From contig NC_134367.1 of NCBI RefSeq assembly GCF_035582795.1, positions 121,174,562 through 121,238,561 of the forward strand: DNA of 64,000 bases, written 5' to 3'. Position 1 is the stretch's first letter, and the number at the start of each line of letters is the position of its first letter. The notes beneath the pieces were generated by a model. It had not been told where the DNA came from. It ran no database searches and saw only the letters and a program-made list of their open reading frames with translations. Below are positions 35,561-48,900 of this stretch, in pieces. The position numbers and the translations under genes are program-made. This stretch comes from Mycteria americana (Eukaryota; Chordata; Aves; Ciconiiformes; Ciconiidae).

Positions 35561-38500
35561 CAAAACGTTCTTCCTAGCCTGCTTAATGTGTTTATTAACA
35601 AGCCTGAGATGGGCCAGATATCCAAGTAGGGTAACGCTCAGCAGCTATGCCTTGCCATCTTTGGGCTCTTGCAGCCTTGGCTAGCGCCTAGGCCAGACTG
35701 GTAGACTAAGCTGTGCCACATCAGGATCTTATCCCCCCTCTTTTCATCTGTTTTCTGCTTGTGTTGGAGCTTCCCAATCCTGTTGCCCACTTGGCCAATT
35801 AAGGCAGGTTTGCACTAAAATGCAGACCATGAACTGCAGTGGCCAACCTGTAAATGGAGCTGGCCGCCCTTGGAGGAGGTGTGGGTCAGACAGCAAAAGA
35901 TTCCTGGGCTGCCCAGGCTTAGCTATCAGTGCTCAGAGAGTTTTGGGCGTACAATTGCTGCATAATTAGTTACCTGCTCGTTTCTTCCTCCCACTCCAGC
36001 TCCTGGGGCTGCCTACCAGCAACACTGCTGAGATTGTGTAAGCATATGAGCAGATATGTATATCTGTATATGAGTGTATCTGTGTGTCAGATGACTTTTG
36101 GCAGCATCCAAGCAAGATCGTCATCGTGAGTCCTGTTTGATGGAGCTGGTTTGTGGTTATCTGAATGAATGTTTTCACCGCAACTGCAGCAAGCAAAGTT
36201 TCCCCTATTTTCGAGTCTGTAGCATCTTGTAATGAATGAGAAGCACCTATTTACCTGCAAATAGTGGTAGAAGTCCACACATTTTCCTCATGTTCAGCTT
36301 CTCTGCTTGGGAAAATAGAAAATTTTGCACAAAGTGTCACTTGCTGGCGTTGCCTTTGCTTCTCCCCATGGGAAGGGAATGCTTTCCTGGCGTGCTGTTA
36401 TCGGTTTTGCATGAAGAGCTGGCTGTCTGCTAGACCTCCTTCTGCTGAGAAGAAATCCTCTTTGATTTGCAGCCCCTTGGGAAAGCAGCACATCAGGATG
36501 GCTTTTTCAAGGCTTTCTTCTTCTTCCTCCCCAGCTTCCCATCCCTTTGCTCTCAATCAGATTCCCAAGGTCTTGCTCTTAGAGCTTTATTTTCTTTAAT
36601 AGCAGGGTGCCATCTGTCTGTTTGTCTTTCAGTCATCCCACACATGCTCCTGGCTCTGTTTCTATGTTGCTTACCACATGTGTGGGTCTGGCACTCAGGT
36701 CTTCTGCACTGTACAGCAGTGGAGTTATTTGAGTCAAGAAAGACCAAGTTTCTCCTCCTAGATCCTTGCTGGCATCCTGGGACTCACTTGGGTGGTGTCA
36801 ATCCTTGCTCCCTGCTTTTGAGTCATCTTGAGGGCTTTGACACTTGAACGGGGTGTCGCTTTGGCCAATGTGCCTGGATCCAGCTCCTTCCACATTTCCT
36901 CTGCTTTCTTAGGTGCCACTTTCTCATGTGGGGAGGTGGGCTCAGCAGAATGACCTGCACCCCTCTTTTTGTTCCTCCACCCCTCTTCAGTTTCCCTCCT
37001 TTCAGCTGGTGAGCAGTAGATCAGAAGAAATCATGTCCTCTACTAATCCCATGCAGGTTTCCTAGCTTGCTGGCAACTTATGGCAACTTCGCTGGACTGT
37101 GAGGGGCCCTAAACGTCTGCAGGACATGGGAGGGGTAGGAGAAGGAAACTCATGGTTTCCAGCTGCATGTCTGCACGTGTCAGTCTGTTCAAATGTGCAT
37201 GGAGACAGTCATGCAAGCACCTTAAAGTTTTATTTAACTAAGCTAGAAATGCTGGAAGTTGCTTTGAGTGGAGAGGACACTGTCAGGTTGGATGTGATGG
37301 ATAAAGACTTGAAATCTATGGTTTTTAACTGCACCATGCTGTTGACCTCCAGGTCCTCACACTGATTGTACGTCTACCACAAAAGCATCGTGGTGAAGGT
37401 CAAAAAGCCAATTTGCTTGAAGAGTTTCTAGGAACAAACCAGGAGGAGAATGGGAGAGCACCCATGTGCTGAGGTCAGGTGGCTGGCAGCTCCTGCGCTG
37501 GGGTGCGTGGGGAGTGGGGAACCCCGTGGTCCAGCCATGGTGAGACACCTGCCCTTTCCACAGCGGTGATACACTGACGTGGGTGTGTTGCCACCTGGTC
37601 TTTGCACTGAACATGGTGACCTGTCCTGTTGTCATGCCCACAATGAGAGAAAGTGGCAAAAAGCAAGAGTAACATGGGGGGGTGGTGAGGCCCAAGGTGC
37701 AGACAAACTCCTTGTCCTTTCTCCTTCACTGCGTATCTGCTGGAGGTTGTTTTCATTGAGCAGAAAAGGCAAAAGATGCTTTACAGCACAGGCGGGAAGC
37801 TAGTCCTCGTTGCACTCTGCTTTTGCCTTTTCTGAGCCTTTCTTGCCATGAGGCCACCTGGTCACCTTGGTGAGGAGGTAATTTCTGGATGTTCCTGTAG
37901 GAGCATTCAGTTACATTTTTTATGCATTACAAGCATGCATAAGAACCCAAGTAAACAATGACAAAAATAGTTGCTATTTTTCTATTTGGATGTCTGGGTG
38001 TCCAAACAGTATCTAAGTCTGTAGGCGAAGCAAAATCTGCAGGCAGGGACAACATCTTTTATTATACCTAGTGATGCATTTGGGAAAATCAGACTCGGTT
38101 AGGCACATAGGTCTTCACAGAAGGAAGAAATCCTTGTTTTTTTCCAAATAAATAACTTGGTTTAATAAAAATGCAAATGTAAATCTTCAAGGAAGAAACA
38201 ACAGGAACAGAGAGACCTTGAGGTCATGCAGAGAGAGGGAAAGCAACCTCTCCTGCAAAGGCTGAGTTTACGTGTACGTCACCTGGCTGGGCCACCTCCT
38301 CAACTAGCAGTGATGCTTTGATGTGTACAACAGATCAGCTGCGGATGTGTGGGTGGACTATGCTGGTTCCCATAATCAGAAGATTAGTTTATGAGCGTGA
38401 TGATCCCTTAATGCCTTGGATGATCACAGACTGCACTTCTAGTTGACTCAGGCCAAGGTTCATCAGACACCTGGGATCTGCTTTGGACCCGTCTGTCCTC

Positions 38501-39482
38501 TGTGAAGCCAGTAAGGAGACTCGCACTGCACCTAACTTGGTCATGCAATGTTATGCCCATGAGAAAAATGCCTGTGAAGGCTTTGTAGTTAAAGAGGTTT
38601 TGTGCAGGGAGCAGAGACATCTCATAAAAACAACGCATGGTCCCAGATGATTAGTCTCTCTCATGCCAAAGAAAGCAGCAAGAAGAGTTCCGACAGATGG
38701 GCTTTCCACTAGGAGGCCAGCATGACAAACGCACCAGAAATGTCACCTCTATCCAGTATAAAAAATAAACAGGTTTTCTTTCCTGTAGGTCATCCCAACC
38801 TTTTCTTCATACTCAGCATGACAACAGTGAGTCTTTCACAGGTCTTCATCCTGATTGTATCACACCCCTACCCATGGCCAGACAGCAACAAACACTTGTG
38901 CCATTGCTATCGGGTATTTTACAGAGGCAGGACATTACTGCGGAACATGGCTTCTGTTGCTGCTGCCATCTCAGGAAAGTGACAGTCCACTGTTAGGACC
39001 AGGATCTTTCTGTGTTAGAGGCCAGCCTTTATCACAAACACATGGTAGGCACAGCTCCAGGGGAGGGAAAATGTCTGTAGACATGCACAGGCATCGCTGG
39101 TGCTGGAGGGATTAGTACCTCCTGCAAACCCTTGAAGAAAGGGAATGTGTTTTGCAGGGAGAATACCAGGGGTTGTTCTTCCAAAAGGACAAAATGAGCA
39201 CTGGGGTAGCTTCAAGCTGGGCAGGAGTTTTAAACACATGCAGCAAGGGGAAAAGAAAGCAAAAATAACATTTTCCTCTCAGTACCTAATAGGCAGGTGT
39301 TGGAGTAATTACCTTTATTTTCAAGTTTCCATCAGTGACGAGCCCATGCCCTGGTCTGGTTTTGATTCTCTCTGGCCTAATTGCCCATTTCTCAAAGATG
39401 TGTGTTTTAAAACCTCAGGAATTTGAAAAGAATGGGTTCATGGCCTTATTATCCAGCACTGGGCCCATTTGCCATGTAGCTG

Positions 39483-39950
39483 TAGAATCACCCATGTTGG
39501 AAGGGACCTTGGGAGGTCCCTTGTCTAACCCCTGCTCAGAGCAAGGCTGACAGCAAGATCACACCAGGTTGCTCAGGGCTTTATCCTGTTGGGTCTTGAA
39601 GCCAAAGATGGACACTGGACAGCCTATCTGGGCAACCTTCTCTGGTACTTACTTAACCTCATTGTGATTTTTTTTCCTCTAATACCTAGTGAGAAACTCC
39701 CCTCTTTCAATTCACATCTGTAATCTCTCATCTGCTGTGCACCAGTGTGAAGAGCCCGTGTCTGTCTTCTCAGCAGCCTCCTTGTAGGTGTTGGAAGACC
39801 ACATTTAGGTTCCTTTTCTCCAAGCTGAACAAGCCTCAGTCCCTCAGCCTCTCCTCATACACCATCTTGGTGGTCTCCTCTGAGCTCTCTCCAGTTTATC
39901 GATATTGCTGTTGTACTGGGGGTCCCAAAACTGGATACAGATGCGGGCGA
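39483..39950 (-). mobile_element. CR1 LINE 3' fragment, antisense
   Basis: Starts with TAGAATCACCCATGTTGGAA, the reverse complement of the CR1 3' terminus, and runs through CTCAGGGCTTTATCC, CCAAGCTGAACAAGCC, CTCAGCCTCTCCTCATACAC and GGTCCCAAAACTGGATACAG, the reverse of the RT C-terminal region. Full 3' end, truncated 5' end, no intact frame. Confidence 0.85.
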
Positions 39951-42900
39951 ATGAGTGCCATGTAAAGGGAAACCATAATTTCCTCAATCTACTGGCTGTG
40001 GGTTTGATCTAAAAAGGGTGAATACTCAGGGAGACCAAATCTCTCATGCAACATTTTGGGTTTTGTCTGAAATGGGCACTAGCTGCTAAAAGAATCATTA
40101 GGAGAAGAGTGGGTATTTGATGGAAATTGTAATTAGACTTGTCCCCTTTAGCTCCCACCTCCAAATTTGACTTCATGTTTTGCTTCCCAGCCAGCACACT
40201 GGCAGTTAAAATATTTCGCACAGATCGTAAGTGCCAATGAAGAAGTGTTGTTTCCCTAAGCCAGCCACCAGCACCCAAACCAAAGGTGCCACTTGAACCA
40301 CAAGGTGTCCCCGCAGGGCAGCTGCACGGGCCTGGGGAAGACTTGGAGGGAAGCCACAGGACAAGATACAACCCTGCAGTGCTGGACATGAAGATCTGCC
40401 TCTTGGTATTTCATACTGCTTTTTTTTTTTTTTTTAATGTTGAATGTTTGTGAATGTTTTGTGTTGAATTCAATTCACCAATTGAATGTTGGTGAATGTT
40501 TACTTTTTGGCTTATGGTAGAAACAGGGCTCCCCTTTCATTTGGAGAGAAAAAGACCCAATCTTTCCCAGTCTCCCTTGGATCCCTAACTGGAGTAAGTG
40601 CAATGTAGGTGCAGGAGAAAACAGAAGTGCCACTTACCTTGTCCTCCCCTATTCCCACTGCCCTGTTGTCTCAGGGTGCCTGCCAGGTGGAGGCAGAGAA
40701 GTGATCTAGAGAAATGATGCTTCTTGGCCAAACAGTAACTTCACAAAAAGTGATAATTTTGGTGCAGAAAGTTTCCATCCTAGTTCCTGGTCTTTTGATC
40801 CAGAGAGTAAAAGGGTGGCTTAAATCTATTTACCTCTTCATGGAGATTACAGCAAATGAGTCTTGCCAGTATCAGTTTCCTGCTGCTGTATGATTATTTC
40901 TACAAGGTGAGATTAGGAGAAGTTCCCTTTGTGTCCCAAAATATGCAGGAGTCTGGGCATTTTCCTGAGCAGTTCAAATCCTCTCAGGCAAAGAGGACAG
41001 CAGAAGCAATAGCTCTTTGTGAAGCTCTGAGCTACTTGATAGACACAACCGAAAGTACCACCATGATGTCAGACTAGCCTTTCCTTTCTTTTCCTTTTCA
41101 CCCGAGCGTGAAAACAAAATGCTTCATTTTGGTTCACAGAGAAACCTTTCATGATGGAAGCAAACCCCAAAGATTTCATTTCTTTTTGGTGAGTGGGGAA
41201 AAAAAAAGGTGGCTCAGAGTTTCTACATTTACATTTCTACACTTCTACACTTCACTGTCAGGCCTCCCACCCTTACTGCTATTAATTGAATGAGGCTGTT
41301 ATTCTGAAATATAGAATCATAGAAATATAGAATCAATATAATACAGGGTTTGGCTGATGTTGATGCTCTTCAGCACTGATTGTTTTCCCTTCCAGACTAG
41401 AGAAGAAAGACCTGACTGAAAAATACCTGCTGAAGGGTCTCTCCAAACCCACAAGCTAGCTGCTTTGAGACATGGCTCAGAGTAACCTGCACTGAAAGTC
41501 CTTGGTCTTTCAACCAGGTCTTTTAACCTGGATAATGACCTTGGTCATCTGATGAGTGGGCTCTTATCTTGCCTTTTGGCATGGAAATCGCTGACAATGT
41601 GTTCAGTGAATGCAGGGAGCTGGACGGTATACACAGGGTAACTGCCTTCCCATATTGGCTGTAGGGAGGACAGAGGTACCCCATGGCTGAAGGGTTACTG
41701 CAGCTCCTTTTTCAAATCCCAGACTGTCTTGTTACAAGCCACCAATGACACCACCAAAACTCTGAGAGCTGACATTTGTCCCTCTTGAGGCACCCAAGCA
41801 ATATGCTACTTGACATGTTCATCAACACAGACAAGCTTGGCAAAACTGCTTCAATTCTGTGGAAAAAAACATGTCAGAAATATTGCCTACCAAGTTTACC
41901 TTACTATGTATCTTCTTCAAAAATACCAATCATAAAATCCCCAAATACTTCATCATTGAGAGAAGGGCTGTCACCTTCTGGACCCTTATTGCAAACACCG
42001 TGGCCTTTCTTCTTGTCATGAGCCATCTGGGTCCTGCTATGTCCACAAAGGAAGTGATGAGGCGCACACCTACCCACGGGTAAAATTTCTGTTGGCAATG
42101 GGAGTGATACCTGAGCAAACAAATGGGCTTCTGACTCACAGCACTTCTACGTGGTGCTTTTTCACTTGTGATGTGAGCAGCACTGCTGGGCTGCAGAGAC
42201 GGGAGGGAAAGGTCAGGGAAGTGACTGCAGAAGAGCCATCCATCCACATATATCAGGTACACAGTTAAACAAACAGAAGAGCAGTAAAAGAAATAATAAA
42301 TGAGCACTCAAAGTTTACCCCAGCTTTTTTTTTTTTTTTATTTCTCTGGAAATGTAAACATTGGGGTATCATGTCACAAAGGGGCTCCTGGATATTTTTT
42401 TAAGAAGGTTGAACTGAAAAAGGTCAAGAAACGCAGTTTGAGTGACCTCAAACTGAAAATCAAAGCCACAGAGATGCAACCTGATCAAAGCTGTCTTGTG
42501 GTTTCCCAACCACTTTTGCTATTGATTTTGACTGGGGTTTGGTTATGGACTTTGATAAAAGCAGGGCCAGGCACCAAATCAATGCTGCTTCTCACCCTTA
42601 TTTTCAGTCCATTATATGTTATTGATAGCAGGCGGTATTTTTCATCATGACAAGTTTTTATCTTCCTCTGGTTAGTTCATGAGCTTCATCTTAAGATACC
42701 TTTTGCCTGTCCAGTAGGTAGACACTGTACTGTCCAGACAACCTATCTGTAATGAGATTCCTCATTTTCAGTTTTAGCATCCTTCCTTTTCTTTTTGGAT
42801 CATGTGCCATCATCTTCTGTTTACTTCAGATAAAAGGTCTGTTCTTTTTTTTTCCATTTTAGAATGGGTTAAGAACAATCTCTTTTGTGTGTGCTTAATA

Positions 42901-45900
42901 AGAAAAAGAGCTTTCCTGTTTTTTTCTCTCAACAGAAGGTGTGTTCTTGACTCTAGCACAGGTTAACCTACTTTTTGAAAGAGAAGTGAAGGAAGCTACT
43001 CAGGAACGGTGATTAATGGTATGAATTTCAAGAGACAGGAGAAAACGAGCAGATGAGTCAAAGGAACCAGTGGCCTGAAGCTCACAAAACCAGTGGCTGA
43101 GCCCCAAAGAGAGGGGACACAAAAAGGAAACGTGTGACACTGGTAGAAGGACAACCTGGCCAGAAGGACGAGGAGGTCACCTCAGCTTAGGAGGAGCTGA
43201 TTAAGTGGAAACGAGAGGAGTGGGAATAGAACCAGGCTGGTCTGAGGGATAATCACAAAAGCTACCGAGTGTGGGAGAAGGGGAATACAGGCAGAAATCA
43301 GAGAATTTATGGAAATGAAGAAGGAAGGATGGATTAGCCCTGTGGTAAGGAGAAAGCAGGCAAGGAGATGGGGCAGAAGGTGCTGGTGGGAGGTGGAAGT
43401 AGGATGGAGAAGAGGTCAGTGTGTGGAGATGTCGGGTGGATATCGGGTATCCATCTCATGACGTGACCCGCTGCTCGGGCAGGTGTGAGACAAGCGGCAG
43501 CACCATCGTGCCCGGCGTGCCTTTGGAGAAACCAAGCTCCAGCAAAGGCCACGAGGAGACAGCAGCGAGAGCACATGGCAGAAGTGTTGGTGCCGCATGG
43601 CGCCTCTGCTGTGTTTGCTTTGGCATTGGCAAGGCAAATGAGATTAACTGGGAAAAAAGCAGAGTACAGACGCCAGCCAGTGTGGCAGGGCGGGGTGGTG
43701 GTGTGCATGGGGTGGGTTATCTTGCCCTGCTGGAGTCACAACGTGGGAGCAGAGACAGAGGGTAAAATGATGCTCCGACAACTCTGTCACTGCCCTGATG
43801 AAGTCTGGGCAAATGCCAGCAATCGAGGTTGCAGGAGAGGCTTAGGAGGAAATCATGCGGGTCAAAAATCAAGACGGAGGCAGCGACAGCCAGAGAGCCT
43901 GTGCAGAGCTGGGGCAGGGCTTACAAAATATTCCAAAAATCCCAAGAAAGAGATTGAACAATCTCTCATCACACTAAGCCAACTCTTTCAGTTCAGTCAG
44001 GAACACGTGGGGTCTGTAGGGCCCTTCCTTGCTGGAGCAGGGTCTTGTCCCAGTCCCAACCCAGACCTTGCCACAGCAGGATCCCTCTCTGGACTTAGCA
44101 GGGATCCAGCACAGCTCAAGGTGAGGGTCTGGAGGAGCGGAGGACAGTAATTTCTTCAATTTCTGGGCACAGTTTCAACAGTCAGCCAGGCGTATTGAAT
44201 GGTCACTTTCATCCGGGTGTGCAGCGGCGCCGGAGGCGAGCAGCAGCCAGCCAGCTCCTTCGCCGAGGAGCAAATGCATGCCATGTCATGCAGCAATCCC
44301 TGGAGCTGTGGCTTGCTTGGAAATTCAGCCAAACCCTCACCTGCAGCAAAAAGACAATGCAAGGAGAGGCAAGAGTCCAAGCTGGAGAAAACAGCATCAG
44401 GCTGTCTGTGCTGCTCCCACACGATTTTCTACCAGTGCTTTGCTAAGACAGCTCATGTCCTTGAACACCTGAGTAACTCAGAGCAATCAGGAAATGCCTC
44501 ACCTTTTCTCCTGACTCATATCCTGCTGTGCAATTGAGTATGCAAAAGCAAAAGGTTGTGATATTTTTCAGGCCACTGTCATTTAAACAGTTTCATCTGA
44601 GCCCATGAGTTGACCTCCCAGAAGTCTGGAAAGCAGGCGGCTCCCAGGGTACCATGTTTCCTGAAAACATGTGCTCATTATATCAAATGGAGGCAGCACT
44701 TTGGTACTTAGACATAAAGGCTTTTCTTCCATTTATGCCACTTTGACGGAATCAATATTACAAAGATGAATTGTTTGGCCAAACTACTGTTTCCCTTCCA
44801 GACTCCCTGGAGTGAACACACTTGTGTTAGCTTTTGTACATGAGCACAGTTTTTCAGAGATTTATTACATTTATGGGGGGGGTGGGAGCAAGTCATTAAT
44901 CCACACCATACCCACCTCTGCCTAACTGTGCCACAAAAGATACGACAGGGCTGGGAGGTGAATTTGCACAGTCCTGTTCTGTTTGCTCTCTCTCAATAAC
45001 TATTTTAGCATCCTCCTTGTGTAGCTGTATAATCGCCACTAAATTTGAGCTCTTGAAGCGGTCACCAATTTTCAACAGAGCAGAGAAATATAAAGGAGAT
45101 AGGAAGGCCTTAGCTATGATTACATCCAGTATCTATAGCGCTGAGTATTGTCAGTGCAGCCCTCCCTTTTTAAGTGTTTCTTTCTCCTCTGTTTTTTATT
45201 ACTTGATCCCCAATTTCCTTCATTTGAGAAGTGACTGACAATTTCTCTCCCTCTGTCGCAGGTGGTCCAAGATTTCTTCGCTATACATAAAACTGCAAGT
45301 GATGCTTTAGTGAAGCGTATTATAAATACTGTAAGTGAAATCATGCCACCAATGGAGATAGGAATAGTTTGGGTCTATCTACCTGGATAATTTTATTCAA
45401 AGGCACATAACAACTTTTCCCAAGCAGTCGTAGAGCAGGCAGAAAAGAAGAACTGTAATTAAAAAAACCATAGAAATCAATCTCGGAGGTTAAATCAGAG
45501 CTGGAAGGATAGATTAGATGTTGTTATGTTATTTATGTAGCTATGCACCCTACCCAAAATGGGAGTATGGCATCAACTTAACTGAAGGCTTCATTCACTA
45601 CCAGGGCTGAGCATAATAACTGAGCTCCCACGTCATTCAGCTTACCATAACCACTGCATTCCTGGGAGAAAGAGCTTGCATTGGATCTAGAACAAAGTGG
45701 GTGCAATAAATGTTAATATTTAATCACCTGGAGTTTGCCAGCCCTCCAGCACATGCAATGGCAGAAGCCAGAGCCAGGGAGCAGGTCCTCCATTCACTGT
45801 GTGCACTCACTGCCCTGCTGATGCCAAGGACGAAACCTGAAACTTATCAAAGTCCCTTTGATAAGATGAACTGCATCATCCTAGGAGCTGTTGTCACCAA

Positions 45901-48900
45901 AAAAGCATTGAAAAAAGCAGGTTTTGCTTTTTCTGCAATAGCCCCACTTGATATCGAGCTGGACTCAAAGACAAACCAGGGATTTTCCTGGTTACAAAGA
46001 GCGGAAAACCTACTCATCCTAACCACCTAATGTATTTCTAAAGCAATATTTAAGCTGCTTTGTATTTATTTCATCTGGCCTTTCACTCTGCAGGGCTGCC
46101 AGGCTGATGGGCAGACGTGGTCATCCGCAGCCATCTGGGAAAGGCAGATCAGCCGGGGCTGAGCCGGCCTCGGTTTCCAGCACTGGCGTTCGCCCAGCCC
46201 TCGTCAGCTCTCACCTTCAGAGGAGAAGTGCCACTGAGTCACAGCTCTTGTCTGCCAGCACCCCAGCCAAAAATACTGGGCCTGACTTTTGAGGACTTAG
46301 AGGAGGGGGTGACAGGTGGGAGACGTATTGTTAGAAGGGAAAGGGTATTTTTATAGCTTGTTCCTTTTCCAAGGAAGCTGTTGAACCAGCTGGGATACAT
46401 GACAAGATAAAAAAGAGGAGATTTCAGACACTTGGACAACTACAAGCTAATGAGGTCTGGGTCATGGTAGGTAACACATCCCTATCAGGAAGCTACTGAA
46501 GTCAGAGTCAGATTCAGTGAAAAGGCATGTCTGGAGAAAAGTGGCAATGAAGTCTGTGTTTTAAGCTGACCGTCCAGGGACAAGCCACTCTGTGGTGTGG
46601 GACACGAGCCGCCACAGGATGGGATGTTGCTTTTAGGGGGTTTAGGCTGTTTTGCCAGCTCTCGCTGAGTGAATAACTGCTGGAGTTTCTTATAGGGCTT
46701 TTTCAAGAAGATGGTGAAAGTCACAAAACAATTTTATTGTCCCACTCCCCCCTGCAAAGCTCCTGTCTTTTCTCCTTTGCCTCTACCAGCACGTGAGCAT
46801 ATTTCAAGGTCTTGTTGTCTAACCCGACTCACAGCCACAGCTGCTCCCCCTTATCCCTTTTGCTCCATTTGAGAGAATAATGTCAGAAAATGGTTTCTCT
46901 TCCAGTGTTAGCTCTGGAAACCCACCCTGGCAAGGCAGCTTTGCGTGCCTGCCTCGCCCAGGAGCCAGCGATGAGCAGGTGTTGCATTAGAGCTGCTTAC
47001 GTGGGCTCAGCCACACCAGCTCAGCCCTATTTTTAGCCAGGGCTGAGTTCAGCACCAGGGCTGTGGGGCTGTGCAAAGTGATGGACATACTATGGGGCAT
47101 CAGCCCCTGAGGGGCACCGGTTTCCTACAAATCCTTGTGATCCCCAAAAGTCACTAAACAGCATAAACACATGCAAATGCAGCCTTAGGACCTTGAATTA
47201 TTGCTCTTGGCTCTCCCACAAAACCCCCGTGCTTTGCCTTAGGTGGTACCAGGAGATCTTTGGGTTTGCTCCCCAGTGGGTGGAAGGTCTCTGCCAACCC
47301 ATCTGAGACTCCTGCATGCAGCCCGGGTGTCCTCACGCCTGCACGATGGAGAAGTGGTTGGAGTCGATCACTAGACCCAGGATGGGTGCAAGCAAGAGCA
47401 GGTTCGGAGGTGTCGGCATCCAGCAGGATGTTATGTGTGCATCCATCCAGGGCCTATCTTATTTTGGGAGAGGTGGAAAGGCTCGCTGCCGCATCTCCTG
47501 GGAGCTGAGTAAAAGTCACGCCAACAAACAAGGATCTATTTTAATCACAGCCCTGACAACTGTCCCTCCTCTATGGAGGTTTGAAATGTCATCTTAAAGA
47601 CAGGGGGCTTGGTACATGCTGTACAGTTTAATGAAAATAGTCACGTGTAGCCTCGTGGATAGAGGTTTGCTGAGTTACACTAGGAAAATTAAACACAAGT
47701 CACGCTCCAGCTGGGTTTTGCATCACACTGACCATATTAAATTCTTTTTTCATGTGATGGTAGTGGAAGGCCAAATTCTGTCTTTGCATATCCAAACACA
47801 TGTGCTGTTCTTGAACTGGGACCCAGGACACCATGGACGGGTTCATTTACCTCTGCGGGAATTGCTGCTCCTCAGTAGCAGACCACGGTTCTTTAATACG
47901 AGCTGGATGAGCCCCTCTGCGGAGCAGATCCTGGTTAGTGTCCCTTGCAGTTTTCTGCGGGTACTTCTAAATCCGGCCATGCTTAGCTCCCTAATTTCCC
48001 ATGGAAATGGCAAATCTCTCAGTGGGTCTCATTATAGTCTGGATTTACAAGCTAGTCTTGGAAAAAATATTGTATTTAACAGGAAAAATTCCTGGTAGAA
48101 TTATTGATAAGAAACATACAATTCAGAGAGGCAATGAAGAGTTTTAAAACTACAGCATTTTAAAACTTAAATTCGTCTTGGTGTTCACAGGATTTTTTCT
48201 TGTGTTATGCCATTTAACACTTAGATGGCAAATGCTTATGAACAGAATTAATTATAAAGGATTCACTTTTACAGCAGGACACAGGTTCAGTCCTGGTAGT
48301 TGCTCATATGAGTAAAGTTGCTTGCTTATACACTTGTTCAGAGGATTAGGAAATGAAATCTCTTTAACTGAATAGCACTGGCCATCTAATTTTCATTTCT
48401 CAAGTAAGACTTCACAAAAAGTTGACAACAACTGCTGAATATCAAAAGGACAATATATGGCGAGAATTAATGACATATATTTAGCATCTATGCCAAATAA
48501 AACGTCTGGGGAACAGACAACTGGATAAAAAATGAGGACAGGGACTGCATATAAGAATAGCGCTTCTTAAGAACTGATGACAATAGACACTCTGTCTCCT
48601 GTACTAGAAAAAATGTACTAGTATTTTATTGCCGTGTTTATTATTTAACCACAGGACGACTCACAGCCACTGAAAATATTCCAGTGAAGTCCTAGCATGC
48701 TGCCGAGTCCAACAAGGACGTATTTTTAAGGGAAAAAAAGCACAGAATTGGCTTCTCTTCCCCATCTGAAAGGGGTACAAGAAGACCAACGCCACTGGAG
48801 CCGGCGGGACCGGGATGAGGAATGGCCCAATAACCCTCCCCTGTCTCTCTCTGCAGCGGTGAGTGATGAAAAGCGCACTCAGTGTGTGGTGCCATCAATG

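Larger units (their letters stand above)
28076..39482. other. Intergenic DNA, 28.1-39.5 kb
   Basis: No gene recognised. From about 29.6 kb the sequence becomes visibly richer in G and C but poor in CpG. It contains a perfect 15-bp hairpin (30102-30143), an (AAAT)n run (32990-33011), a short 10-bp repeat (34731-34757) and an AT-only low-complexity tract (35477-35560). Many overlapping open frames of 60-130 codons occur on both strands, none with recognisable domains. Confidence 0.55.

Noticed and set aside
43485-44150. 221-codon + strand open frame
   Set aside because: No recognisable domain or family, overlapped by other open frames on both strands, no promoter or splice context. Probably chance in GC-richer DNA.
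47616-48098. 160-codon + strand open frame
   Set aside because: No homology or domain pattern recognised and no supporting signals around it.
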